Of a DNA stretch of 64,000 nt, positions 48,197-61,620 are shown piece by piece (position 1 is the first letter of the stretch; each line of letters begins with the position of its first letter). Source of the stretch: Combretum micranthum. Taxonomy: Eukaryota > Streptophyta > Magnoliopsida > Myrtales > Combretaceae. A program made the translations under genes and the position numbers. The stretch is taken from the NCBI GenBank assembly GCA_024138025.1, contig JAMXBD010000636.1:124001-188000 (forward strand), given 5' to 3'. The notes beneath the pieces were generated by a model, which was not told the origin of the DNA, did no database searches, and was given only the letters and a program-made list of their open reading frames with translations.

Positions 48197-51100
48197 GCTT
48201 TTATGTCAAAGAACAAAAAGGCCTCTAATCATATTACAAATCTTAAAAAAAAAATAAAAATTACTATTCCATTCCCGTTTCATTCCATTTTAGTAAACTA
48301 AACTTAACATAATAATTTGGTTCCTTGGTACTAGCAGTAGATGTCTAATCCATTATGGTTCAAATCCTGGCCTCATATAGGTAGTAACAACAAATGATAT
48401 GATTATAAATAAGTCGAGTTCTGATTCCCTAATGTTTACCTTCATCCTAACTTAAGTTAGAAAGTTTAAGCTCGAACCAAACTCAAAATTGCACTAACAA
48501 AGTTAAACTCAATTTATCAAAAAAATTGTAACTAAAGTAATATTAATATCCAAATTAGACTCAAATTTGATTGATGTTTTAAGTTAGCCCAAATTTCATT
48601 ATGCTCATAACTTAATTGAGTTACATGTTTTGAAACTGGAGCTATATTTAATAATCTATTTGAATTAGCTTAAATTTAACTTCACTATTTATAAGTTTAA
48701 CTCAAGTAAATAATGAGTTGGGGTTAAATAGTTCGTGAGTAGTTTATAGAAAATGGAAATATATTAATGACAAATGAGGGGGAAATTATGTTTGTTAAAA
48801 GAACTTTTTTTTTTCTCAAATGATAATATTTGGTGTTACTAGTACTCCACCATTAATTATAATAAATCAATCAATATTATTTATATTGTTATAGCGAAAT
48901 CATTTACTTTGTGTCTTTATTGTTTATATTGTTTTTATTAAATTATTGTAAAAACCAATGTGTTTATTATTTTACTTTTAAAAAGAACTAAAAGTTAATA
49001 ACATGAAGGATATATTGGACATCTCTCTTTCTTACTAGCCATGACACAATTTAAGCAATCATCTTTACCCATTTTCCTTAATTTAATGGAGAGTTTCCTT
49101 TATGTGAGCTTTGCTTTTCTTTTCTTTTTTTTTTTTTTAGATTTAAGTCCATTTGCTATGCAGTTAACTTATGGAAATTTTAAATTTAATTGCAATGTAA
49201 AAGGCAAGACATAATGTGATTGTTATGTTTATATATATATATATAAATATTTAAAAAATTTAATCAATCTTAATTGTATGTGCATTTTGGAAATCAAAGA
49301 TTCACTCTATATGCTTATAATATTCTTTTACCTTGAAAAAATTGATTTTTTTTTTTTTTTTTGCATTTTTGAGCACTGATGCCCTAACAATTTGATATAT
49401 ATAATTAATATATGATGTCAATGATTTTAAGATCTCTACTAATAGTATGTTTGTCTTTATCTATATCAATATTATTAAAGGTAACAAATCTATTTTGTGT
49501 TTTTTATGACATTTATAATAAAATAAACTATATTTTATAAAAGGTTACAAATGTGCACATAGGCGAATCATACGATTTAGTTATGTGGTACATTTTGATT
49601 GAGGAGCAATAAAAAGGATAATCAAATGTGATTATGATGTGTGTATATGAAGTTTACATACTTAAGTATAACTTTCTTTTGTAGTACCCAACTCCCAATG
49701 GAAGTTGAATCCCTATTGCATTCTTGAAAGAGATTTTATTAAACCACCATACAAAGGGGGCATATTTGCCTGAGTACTATCTTACTATGCTATGCTCATG
49801 GAATCATGAGTTAAAATATTTCAACTTGGGAATATGATATAAGATAATTATTTAAATAATTTTATAAAAATATTTACAAAATATTAGAATAAATGATTTA
49901 TTTAATTATTATCAAGCACCTACGTCTGCTAATATTATTAAAATGAACAAACAAATTTTGGTGTTTTTGTCATTTAAATTAGGTTAATTATAAAAATGAT
50001 ACATGAATTTTCACAAAAAGAACAATTAGATATCTAAAATTTGGTTTTGAACAATTTGATACGTAAACAAATTTTTTATTGACTTTTTCATACCTAAAAT
50101 TTGGTTTTGATAACTTTGGTACCTGAATAAAGTTTTTGTTGACTTTTTTTTATACTTGAAGCAAGTTCAATGGAGTGTGAAAAAAGTCCACGAAAAGTTT
50201 GTTCAGGTATCAAATTCTTCAAAATGAAACTTTAGATATAAAAAAAGTTAACGAAAACTCTATTCAGGTACTAAACTATTCAAAACCAAACTCCAAGTAC
50301 CTAATTATTCTTTTTTCGAAAGTTTATGTATCATTTTTGTTATCATCCCTTTTTAATTTTGTATTTCTAAAAATACCATATGCACATTTGTCTACCACTC
50401 GTCCACTTTCCAACATCTAAACCTAAACAACAAAACAAAACATCACCTCTAATTTTCTTTTTACAAAAATATCGTATGTAATATATTTATTTAATCATGT
50501 ACTTCTTAAACATCCATAATAAGATTAGTGTTACAAGATATCTATATTAATAAAGATGGTGATATTGTTTTGGTTTATTGATTTTTTTTTCTTGATATTA
50601 TATATGGTCTTTAATTTAAGGGGAAAAAATGTAATAAAAAATCATGGTGTAAAATACTAACAAGTTTAATATATATAATAATTTTATAATTTAATGGTAT
50701 CAACACTAATAAATGAAACCTTATAAAATATATAAAGTCCAATCACTTAACATAAATTTGCTTTCCTATGTGTCGGTGGATCTGAAGAGTTTAATGGAGG
50801 AGCCCGCCCATCCTTACCCAATTCAGCCATAATTGAACCCCACTGTTTTGAGCTTGTTGCTTGTAGGTTCAGTTCTGCATCATCCTCCTACTTGAAGCAA
50901 CATGAAATAATTTAATACAAGAAGCTAAAGGTAGCTTAGTGATGCCCGCAACTCTCTGTTTCTCTTTTTGTAAATCTATTATTCTAAACCACTTTTAACT
51001 CGTTCAGTGTACTGTAAGACTCCATGCGGGGATTTGATTTGCACGTGCTAGAGGGTCAGGATCTGACTTAGGGTCTATTTGTTTTGTTTACGTTAAAAGA

Positions 51101-51552
51101 ACACAACTTTTTTAAATAGATTGAAAAAAAATTAGATACGTATGAAAATAAATAATTTTACTTATAAAAAGATTAGATAAATCAAATACAAATAAAATAT
51201 GAATATAAATCAAATAAAAATCAGATACAAATAAAATACATACCAGACCCTTATTAGTCGGATCCGATTAAATTTTGCATGAAGAGCAGTTGAATCAAAC
51301 AATTGCTAAGTAAATCAGGTTCAACAATTGAATCTGATATGCTTTTAACGGCCCAAAAAAAAAAAAAAAACACAATTGAATCGGACAAAATCAACCCGTC
51401 TGACAACCACGTACTTACTTTACTAATAAAATTATTGAAAAAAAAAAAAAACCTGTTGACTGTTAAGCTTTGACCTTTGAATTGTTTCACACTTTGGTTT
51501 CTTTCTCTTCACCTCTCACAACCGTCTATGGCCACAATAGATTCATGAACCA
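48197..51552. other. Intergenic DNA upstream of BBE-2
   Basis: Very AT-rich, with poly-T runs (49122-49138, 49348-49362) and a fold-back element at 49987-50343. A tRNA-like B-box word GGTTCAAATCCTGG lies at 48358. No gene is recognised. No convincing core promoter was picked out for BBE-2. Confidence 0.4.
49987..50343. mobile_element. Fold-back MITE-like element, about 357 bp
   Basis: The left arm begins ATTATAAAAATGATACATGA. The right arm, reverse complemented, begins ATAACAAAAATGATACATAA. The arms pair over about 64 bp up to TTTGGTTTTGA. Interior sequence repeats the same theme (ACCTAAAATTTGGTTTTGA at about 50092-50110). The ends and target duplication are not certain, so the superfamily is open. 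Confidence 0.6.
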
Positions 51553-52698
51553 ATGATCAATCCTCCATTATTATTTACACCTCTTTCCTTTTTCTCCTAC
51601 ATGTCCTTCCTAGTACAACTATTTCTCATCTTTTCTTCAATGGCATCTCCCTCGGATCAACTCCCGCACAACATCCTCAAAAACCTTACCGACAATTCAG
51701 ATCCTTCCCACCCCATTTCATCCATCACTTACTTCCCAGACAACCCTTCCTATGTCCCTGTCCTACAGTCCTACATTAGAAACCTCAGGTTCATGTCTCC
51801 ATCAACCCCAAAACCAATCTTCATTGTAGCACCAACCAATGTTTCCCACATCCAAGCATCCGTTATTTGCTCTAGGAATCATGTGTTAGAGATCAGAATC
51901 CGGAGTGGAGGACATGACTATGATGGTCTGTCTTATGTGTCACAGGTTCCATTCGTCACGACTGATATGTTCAACATGAGATCAGTTGAGGTAAACATTG
52001 GAGATGAGAGTGGTTGGATTGGTTCTGGTGCAACATTAGGTGAAGTTTATTATCGGCTTTCCGAGGCGAGTCCGGTTCATGGTTTTCCTGCTGGGGTATG
52101 TCCTACAGTTGGTGTTGGAGGACATTTGAGTGGTGGAGGGTATGGTAATTTGATGAGGGAATTCGGGCTTTCGGTTGATAGCGTGATTGATGCTATCATT
52201 GTGTATGATAGGGGAAGGGTATTGGATAGGGAAATCAATGGAAGAAGATTTGTTTTGGGCAATCCGAGGTGGTGGAGGAGCTAGCTTTGGAGTGATTGAT
52301 TCATGGAAGATTAAGCTGGTTCCGGTCCCGGAAGTTGTCACCGTTTTTAAGATTGAGAAAACATTGGAACAGAATGCAACCGACATTGTTTATAAGTGGC
52401 AATTAGTGGCAGATAAGATTCATGATGATTTATTTCTTAGATTGGTGTTGATTCCTGTTGTTAAAAGGGATCGGAGGACGATGAAAGCTAAATTTGTAGC
52501 TTTGTTTCTAAGAAATGGAAGTGATCTTGTTGCTTTGATGGATGAAAAGTTTCCTGAATTTGGATTGCAGCTTATGGATTGTATAGAAATGAGCTGGATT
52601 GAGTCTGTGTTGTTTTGGTCTAACTATCCAGTAGGGACATCAACCAAAGTACTGCTTGAGAGGGTACCGGAGTCCGAGAAATTTTTGAAGAAGAAATC

Positions 52699-53066
52699 TA
52701 ATGCAAAGCGGAATCTTAACTAAAGTCGGCTTTATAGTTTCAACTTTTCATTTTTGAAACCACCAATATTAATTATAGGCTGCCAATTTTTATTTCCAGC
52801 GTTAATTATCGGTTACACTATTTATTTATATTTATTGTATTTGTTATTTGCCTTTTTAGGATTTTGTCTTTTAGGTTTCCCATGTAACAATATAAATAAT
52901 CTTTTAGAGCTTTTGTAAAAAGACAACTGATATTTGACATCTTTAATATTGAATTGAGACAATTTTCTCTAAATTTGCAATTGTTTAGCAATTGTGTAAT
53001 TACGTTCACGTTTTGAAATCAATCATTGAATTGATTTCTGTTATTTAACGCTTCCGCATTGCGTCA
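52699..53066 (+). repeat. 5' outer LTR (copy A) of the gag-only element
   Basis: It aligns end to end with 54959-55328. Shared words include ACTTTTCATTTTTGAAACCA, ATTATCGGTTAC and TGTAACAATATAAATA (TATA-like). It is followed by GATTGGTTACACAATTT, which looks like a mutated primer-binding site. Confidence 0.85.
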
Positions 53067-53087
53067 GATTGGTTACACAATTTCATC

Positions 53088-53416
53088 TTTTAAAGCTGGC
53101 CTTTATAGTTTTAACTTTTCATTTTTGAAACCACCAATATTAATTATAGGCTGCTAGTTTTTATTTCCAACATTAATTGTCGATTACACAATTTATATGT
53201 ATTTATTATTTCTCTTGTTAGATCTTATCTTTTAGAATTCCATATATAATAGTATAAATAAGCCTTTTAGGCTTGTCTTTGTAATAATAAGAACATTTGA
53301 TATATTTTTTAAATTTTAGTGAAATTACAATTGTTGAGCAATTGTGTGATTAAGTTCATGTTTTGAGATTCACTCATTGAGTGTTCTCTATTTATCTACA
53401 CTAACTCGCTGCGTCA
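53088..53416 (+). repeat. Extra internal LTR (copy B), diverged and 5'-truncated
   Basis: It resembles copies A and C from TTTATAGTTTTAACTTTTCA onward and ends CTGCGTCA, but has many substitutions and short indels. It lacks the first 20 or so bases of the LTR. It, not copy A, is followed by the well-kept primer-binding site. Confidence 0.75.
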
Positions 53417-53450
53417 GATTGGTATCAAAGTAAGGTGAGTTCCTGCGAAG

Positions 53451-54500
53451 ATGTCAAGAGATAGTAGTTTAGAAGGCGGTCATGTCCTTGATGGAGTTCG
53501 GGATGTGGAAGTACTACAAATCAAGCCACAGGTTCGAAGGGCGGTGTTGGGTAGCATGGATCAAAGATTCTGGCGTTACGACCAGCGCTTTGACGATCTG
53601 ATCAAGTGATCCAATACCAACAAGAATAGAAATGGTTATGGTAGATGACCAAGGGTAGAATATGCTCACGGTAATCCTGTTGTCAAACCTATTGCTGTGA
53701 ATCGCATATGTCAATATAGAGGTAAGTGTCATAATTTTGATGATTATTACGAATATAATTCTGAGGAGGAAATTGAGTTATATGAACAGAGACAATCGCG
53801 AAGGAGAGGTGGTTATGGTGGTGGCAGATATCGAATGGGCTATTATAGGTATGATCAAAGAGACTATGACAATTTCTGGCAAATTATAGATATTCCATAT
53901 TTTAGTGGAGAGTTAAGGATTAATGATTTTATTTGTTGGATTGACAAGATTGAGTCGATTGTTAAACATATAGAAATTCCTGAAGAGAAAAGGGTAAAAT
54001 TAATAGCTTGTAGATTAAAAGGCTATACATCTGCATAGTGGGAGAGATTGCAGAAAAAATTAAGTCGTTAAGGAAAAATACTTGTTAGAACGTGCTTTAG
54101 GATGAAGCTATTATTGGAAAATGAGTTCCATCCTCTTGGTTATGAATAAATCCTATTTCAACAAGACCAAAGGCGTCATAAAGAAAAGGATTTGATACAT
54201 GTTACCCAAGAAATTTTTTATGAAACCAAAATCGTAGAGGAACGTGAAACTAAAGATTGTGTAAAAAAAGAAGAGGAATTATTAATTGGTGATGAGCATG
54301 ATGATCAAATTGAGAAGGGCGATGAAAATAGTGTAGGTAAATTAGACTTTATTGAGAATGAGTGCTTAGATATGAGAGAAGCAAATATAGAGGAAGGAGA
54401 TGAGAAGAGTGAGATTTATTGTGAATCTAATGGAGATGATGACTATGAAGAAGATGATAAATACTGTGAGCGGGCTCAGGTGATCAGAAGGTGTTGATAT
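53451..54500 (+). pseudogene. Ty3/gypsy Gag remnant of the gag-only element
   Basis: The start at 53451 gives MSRDSSLEGGHVLDG, with stops at about 53608 and 53647. The piece 53697-54038 holds a glycine/arginine-rich stretch (RRRGGYGGGRYRMGYY) and the capsid core IDIPYFSGELRINDF, IDKIESIVKHIEIPEEK and KLIACRLKGYTSA, a recognisable retrotransposon Gag signature. A stop replaces the W after TSA at 54037. Beyond it, 54192-54497 is very acidic (E/D-rich). No zinc knuckle and no pol domains are seen up to the polypurine tract. Confidence 0.75.
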
Positions 54501-54958
54501 CGATACCCAAGGAGGTAGAAGAAAAAAATGAGCAATTATACTTTCAGGATTCACTACTTGAGGATAATATTATACGTCTGTATATGTCTAAAGAAACTCA
54601 TAGCTTTCAGTTCAAGAGGCCACAACAAGATGAGATAGTTGATGTAGTAGATCCGATTGACAATGAAGTGGAGTTACAATGATTAAATGCTCGTCAGTGC
54701 ATTCATGAGAGTTTGATTTATTGCAATTTTAAGATACTTAGAAGATTATTAATCTGGAGGAGATTTGCAAATGATCCAAGGAGCTCGAGAATGGATATAC
54801 TTCAAATTCCCAATATAGATGATATATTTTACTTTATAGTTCTTAATATTCATTTTTGCACATTCATATTTGATCCTGGAGTATACTTATTTTATCTTCG
54901 TCATCTGGTGGTATACAAAAGAGAACTCGAGGTCGAGTTCTTTATAGGTGGGAGAGAA

Positions 54959-55328
54959 TAATGCAGCAGCGGAATCTCAATTAAAGCCGGCCTTTACAGT
55001 TTCAACTTTTCATTTTTGAAACCACTAATATTAATTATAGGTTGCCAGTTTTTATTTCTAGCATTAATTATCGGTTACGTTATTTATTTGTATTTGTTGT
55101 ATTTATTATTTACCTTTTTAGGGTTTTGTCTTTTAGGTTTCCTATGTAACAATATAAATAGTCTTTTAGAGCTTTTGTTAAATGACAACTGATATTTGAC
55201 ATCTCTGATATTGAATTGAGAATATTTTCTCTGAATTTACAATTGTTTAACAATTGTGTGATTAAGTTCACGTTTTGAAATCAATTGTTGAATTGGTTTC
55301 TGTTACTTAACGCTTCCACACTGCGTCA
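54959..55328 (+). repeat. 3' outer LTR (copy C) of the gag-only element
   Basis: It begins TAATGCAGCAGCGGAATC directly after the polypurine tract and ends CACTGCGTCA before the AAATC duplication. It is clearly closer to copy A than to copy B. Confidence 0.85.
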
Positions 55329-55826
55329 AAATCAAATTATGTTCAGGAACCAATCTCCAAATCTGATCTTCAAGGAATTTGGAAGACAATGATGGAGCTA
55401 AAGAAGCCGGTGTTGACAATTAATCCTTATAGTGGGAAAATGAGTGAAATTTCAGAAACTGACACTCCATTTCCTCATAGGAAAGGCAACATATTTAAGA
55501 TACAATACTCAATTAGTTGGAAGGAAGAAGGAGAAGAAGCTTCGAATCAGAATCTAGGGCTGATTCGAAGCCTATATGATTACATGACACGGTATGTATC
55601 CAAATCCCCAAGGAGTTCATACCTAAACTACAGAGATACTGACCTAGGTATCAACCAAAATAGCAATGCAAGCAACACGGAGGCCACTGTTTGGGGAAGG
55701 AAGTACTTCAAGGGCAACTTTGACAAATTGGTGAAAGTGAAGACAAAGGTTGATCCTGATAATTTCTTTCGATATGAACAGAGTATTCCTTGTGCGCACA
55801 ATTGGAGTGATGCTATGGCAGAATGA

Positions 55827-56587
55827 CAGCTTTTGCAAACTGTAGATATCCTTTGCTGTAAATCAATTTATTCATCTACCATGTCATTTCTCCCTGATGT
55901 TTGAGTGATCTTTTGGGAGAATTAATGTAATCATCGATACCATATGAGCTAGATGTAAACATTAAGACCGCAAAATCAGAAGTAGAAGAAACTTAGCTAC
56001 TTGTCAAAACAGAAGGGCTTTATAGATGGATAACTTCCAGGATACATCTCAGATAAGAGTGGGCATGGAGACGAATAAAACAAAAGTTCAGCCAGATGCT
56101 TCAGAATCTTTCATAAGTACAAATACATAAAACCAAACATGACTTTATGCTTGCCGTCTATTCTGTCATTACATCCACTTTGATCTGCAAGGATTCATGC
56201 AAGATAACATCAATAGGTTTATAAGAGGGAGATCATGTGTAATGTATTAATGCGGCTTGCCATCTAATTGATTCCATAACAAAATTTTCTTTTGTACTCT
56301 TTTGATATTCGTAGGTGTTCTGCCTTCATCCTGTTTGAACTTTGTTGTAATGTGATATAAAAAAATCATAGGTACGACATGTTACAGTGTTTTCATTTAT
56401 TGGATTAAATATATAATGACGGCAACTTAATAATCAAATACAAGATGAAACTTACAAATTTCTCTTAAAATTCCTGTTTTAAGCGGCTGTTTGGGAAACA
56501 TATATTTTATTGTATGATTCTTTCTTGTCAATATATACACTTCATTGTCATTGTTAGACTCAAAATAAAAGAAACAAGAGAAAATCA
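55827..56587 (+). other. Spacer between BBE-2 and BBE-3 with a TATA box
   Basis: This 761-bp spacer holds the 3' flank of BBE-2 and the promoter of BBE-3. TATATACA at 56532-56539 lies 49 bp before the BBE-3 ATG. I see no other gene. Confidence 0.45.
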
Positions 56588-58162
<1,575 letters not shown>

Positions 58163-58363
58163 TGATGAGGCAGTCATCCATGCAACATTTCCTAAACATT
58201 ATATTCATGATATAGTATATTAAAAAAACAACACTCAATAGAATAACTTACTCAACTCTAGATTAGCTAGTTGCAGTGGATTGCCTATAACCTTGGTATC
58301 CCAGAAACACATTCCTTAAAATGTTATCATCTATTTGTTGTTTAAATCGAGATACATAGTTTC

Positions 58364-58926
58364 TGCAATATGGTGAAATTAGCAGCAGAGTTAAGGAAAT
58401 AACCGAATGCGGCAAATACTTGAATGCAAGTATTTTAGAGTAAATTCATTGTAATATTTCTGATGATTTCTGTTTATCACCCAAATGGTGATATATATAC
58501 AGAGAGTCTGTTTGATATGTTGTAACAAAAAGATCTATAAGATCCTATCACGTGCAAACCATGGAGGGTTTGTTATGCCACGTCACTAATTCAGCAAATA
58601 AAAAATATTACATCATAAAGTCTAGTTGGTAAATAACTATGTTTATTTTTTTGGATTTATGGGCATATGAGCTGCCCACAACCCGATCCATAAAGGATTC
58701 GGTCCAACCGACAATTAAACCATCTAGCAGCCTCCTGTCTTGTCTCTGCAGCTTCACGTGTCTTCTGCATCTTCACGTGGTCCTTCGTACGCTCACTTTA
58801 TCTTTCTGAACAGACATCAGTTCCCTTCTTTTCTTTTTTTTTTTCAATCTTATCTTCTTCTTCCCTTGGCTGAAACCCTATCTTCCTTCTCGAAATCCAT
58901 CGTTCTCTTCGTTTTTTCCTATTGCA
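58364..58926 (-). repeat. 3' LTR of the chromodomain element
   Basis: 563 bp; minus strand TGCAATAGG...CCATATTGCA, a 7-bp inverted terminal repeat. The right end was set by the purine tract (minus strand GCAGAGGGGAA, 58927-58937) directly before TGCAATAGG. A TATA-like TATATATCACC is on the minus strand near 58480-58495. The last 16 codons of the integrase frame run into the LTR. Confidence 0.8.
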
Positions 58927-59480
58927 TTCCCCTCTGCTTCAAAAACCCTTGTCCACAAGGGAAGGTGAGGAAATCGCATGGTAATGTCGTTGTAGGGTTC
59001 CCAAGTGGCTTCGGATGGAGCGCGGCCTTTCCAGGAGATGAGTAACATAGTCTCTGCATGATTTCCTTTTTTTATCATCTTCCTTCCAAGTATTGCTTCG
59101 GGGACTAACTCATTATCTTCATTATTGTTGTTGGCAGGTAGTTTTGGTGATACATCAGATCTGGGACCGTGGTACTTCTTCAACTGGGACACGTGAAAAG
59201 TGGAATGAATGGATGCTTCGGGAGGCAATTCCAACTGGTAAGCTATTTCTCCAACCTTCTTCAATATTTTATATGGACCGTAGTATTTAGGTAACAGTTT
59301 GTGAACCCTAGAATGCTTCAATGAATTCTGCTTGTAGGGTTGTAACTTTAATAAAACCAAATCCCCAATTTGAAATTGTCGATCAGATCTCTTCTTGTCC
59401 TCTACTTGTTTCATCCTCTGTTGCGCTCGTCTTAGGTAGAATTTAAGTAGCTTAATCCTGTCCTCTCTCTCTGTTAGCAT
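58878..59480 (-). pseudogene. Integrase C-terminus with chromodomain-like end
   Basis: An open piece of 200 codons. It starts in the integrase C-terminal region (MLTEREDRIKLLKFYLRRAQ), then DRQFQIGDLVLLKLQPYKQ and KLLPKYYGPYKILKKVG (the GPY/F region). HSTFHVSQLKKYHG follows, and then a chromodomain-like tail with LISWKGRAPSEATWEPYNDI. Chromodomain integrases steer insertion toward marked chromatin. The piece is cut off from the catalytic core by frameshifts upstream. Confidence 0.8.
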
Positions 59481-60340
59481 CGTATCTACAGCTGCATTCT
59501 TGCATCACCAGGAACATAAGGAACATGTAGAGGTGGTGATACCCGTAGAGAGCTTCAAAGGGGGTGTACTTGGTGCTAGAGTGATAGTTGGTATTATACC
59601 ACCACTCTGCTAGTGAGGAACTTGGACCACTGCTTAGGTTGTTCCCCTGTCATGCATCTTAAATAACATTCTAAGCACTTGTTGACGACCTCTGTCTGCC
59701 CATCTGTTTGGGATGGTAGGCAGTTGACATGTTGAAATCCACCAACTGAAGCTTGAAAAATTCTTTCCAGAATGAGCTCATAAAGACTGGGTCTCTGTCA
59801 CAAATGATGTCTCAGGCATTCCATGTAGCTTAAATACATTGTCTAAATAGGATTGAGCTACGGTGGCAGCATTATGGGGTGTGACAGAGCTACAAAATGG
59901 CCATACTTACTGAGCCTATCAACAATTACCATTATTACATCCTTTCCTTGTGACTTAGGAAGACCTTCCACAAAATCCATGCTAACACTTTGCCAGAATT
60001 CCTTAGGAATACTTAAAGGGGAAAGTAATCCAGGAGTTGATACATTCTCAAATTTAAAGCGTTGACATGTATCACATTCCCTCACTAACTGTCTTACTTC
60101 ACGTTCCATCTTAGGCCAATAGAATACTGTGGATAATCTCTTGTAGGTAGCTTGAACCCTGAGTGGCCTCCCAAAGGACCACCGTGGTACAATGTGAGTA
60201 TTTTGCCTTAGTTCGCTTGATGGTCCCACAACAATCTTACCCCTCCTCCTTAGTATTTCTCCTTCATAAGAGAACTGGCCAACACTAACCCCATGCTTAA
60301 GTTTTGCAATAATTTCCTCATAGCCTCCTTTTATGACCAA
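59481..60340 (-). pseudogene. Integrase zinc-binding and catalytic core, broken
   Basis: The open part 59858-60340 contains the zinc-binding end CDTCQRFK and the first catalytic aspartate in VSMDFVEGLPKSQGKDVI, followed by VDRLSKYGHF. From 59858 down to 59481 the remaining core is only readable across stops and frame changes (for example GMPETSFV, where the usual sequence has a catalytic Asp). Confidence 0.75.
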
Positions 60341-60341
60341 C

Positions 60342-61620
60342 TTACTTTAATCCTCTAAATGTCTGGAATGGTCGACTGAATTTGTAGTTGTTCAGTTGAC
60401 TGGCGTTCCTTCTAGAAAGAGAGTCAGCTGCCACATTCGTACTTCCACTCTTGTACTCAATTTCATAATCAAGACCAAGTAATTTAGTCAACCATTTTTG
60501 TTGACTAGGAGTCACTAATCTTTGCTCAAGAAGATACTTTAGACTCTGATGGTCGGTCTTGATTACGAAACTTCTTCCAATCAAGTAATGTCGCCATTTA
60601 TCAATGGCATAGACTAAGGCTAGGAGTTCTTTCTCATATGCTGACATACCCTTCTGTTTTTGAGCTAATGTTTTACTAATGAAAGCAATGGGATGTTTTT
60701 CTTGCATCAGAACAGCTCCTATCCCATCTCCACTCGCATCAGTCTCAATAACAAACTTTTTGGTATAATCTGGTAATTTTAGCACTGGTGAATTCACTAG
60801 CATTTTCTTCAACCTGTCAAATGCATCTTGAGCTTCATTTCCCCAATGAAATTGATCTTTCTTTAATAACTGAGTCAGTGGACGAGCAATAGTGCCAAAG
60901 CCATGTATGAACCGTCTATAGTAACCTGCCAAGCCTAGAAATCCTCTAAGTTGTCGCAAATTTTGTGGAATTGGCCACTGTTCCACGGCTTCAATCTTTC
61001 TAGGATCAGTGGTTACTCCTTCTTGTGTTATAATGTGTCCTAAATAATCAATTTGAGGAACACAAAATACACATTTGCTTCTTTTAAGGAATAATTGTTC
61101 TTCCTCAAAATACCAAAAACTGTCCTTAAATGATCCATATGTTCTTCTATATTGGTACTGTAGAGAGTATATCATCAAAAAATACCAATACAAATTTACG
61201 CAAATAAGGTCGGAAAACTTCATTCATTAGACCTTGAAAAGTGGATGGGGCATTTGTTAAGCCAAACGGCATAACAAGAAATTCGTATGCCCATCATGTG
61301 TTCTGAAAGCTGTTTTGTAAACATCTCTAGGGTGCATCAACACTTGATGTACCCCGATCTCAGTCTAGTTTGCTGAAACATTTAGCCCCATTAAGTTCAT
61401 CAAATAAATCTTCAATTATAGGAATAGGGTACCTGTCTTTCACTGTCTGTCTGTTTAGCTCTCTATAATCAATGCACATCCGCCAAGAATTGTCTTTCTT
61501 TTTCACCAAGACCACTGGTGATGCGTAGGGACTGTGGCTTGGTCATAACTCCACTGTGCAACATCCTTGATCATGTCTTCCAGCACTGTCTTCTGTATGG
61601 CTGAGTGTCTGTAAGGTCTT
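60342..61620 (-). pseudogene. Reverse transcriptase and RNase H, broken in the RT half
   Basis: 60342-61223 is open: LFLKRSKCVFCVPQIDYLGH, the GFLGLAGYYRRFIHGFG thumb block, then RNase H with FVIETDASGDGIGAVLMQ, MSAYEKELLALVYAIDKW, FVIKTDHQSLKYLLEQR and NVAADSLSRR. The fingers/palm part at 61190-61620 is frame-shifted. Its blocks ([10 protein letters not shown] region near 61470, PFGLTNA region near 61265, catalytic VFFDDIL at about 61165-61187) can be found in different frames. Confidence 0.8.

Larger units (their letters stand above)
52699..55328 (+). mobile_element. Gag-only LTR retrotransposon (TR-GAG-like) with three LTR copies
   Basis: It inserted in the BBE-2 exon with a perfect 5-bp target duplication AAATC (52694-52698, 55329-55333). 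The outer LTRs are 52699-53066 (368 bp) and 54959-55328 (370 bp); both start TAATGCA and end GCGTCA. A third, more diverged LTR copy lies at about 53088-53416. TGGTATCAAAG at 53420-53430 is a primer-binding site for initiator-Met tRNA, and AGGTGGGAGAGAA at 54946-54958 is the polypurine tract. The inner part encodes only a broken Ty3/gypsy Gag, with no protease, RT or integrase. This is the layout of terminal-repeat retrotransposons with a GAG domain, which move with enzymes from other elements. Confidence 0.85.
51553..55826 (+). pseudogene. BBE-like oxidase, disrupted by a frameshift and a retrotransposon
   Basis: Coding parts are 51553-52698 and 55334-55826. Without the 2.63-kb insert and one extra base they total 546 codons including the stop, the normal family length, so the gene was intact until recently. 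The first part has a hydrophobic N-terminus, RSGGHDYDGLSY (His and Tyr kept) and [18 protein letters not shown] with the flavin-binding cysteine that BBE-1 lacks. An extra A at 52232-52234 shifts the frame just before [13 protein letters not shown]. The frame is then cut after codons for KKK by the insert at 52699. The second part starts SNYVQEP, has FKIQYSISW and YLNYRDTDLG, and ends at 55826 with an unusual tail after EQSIP. The first cysteine of the conserved disulfide pair is replaced by Asn in ILKNLTDNS. A start at 51601 is an alternative. Not functional as sequenced. Confidence 0.88.
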
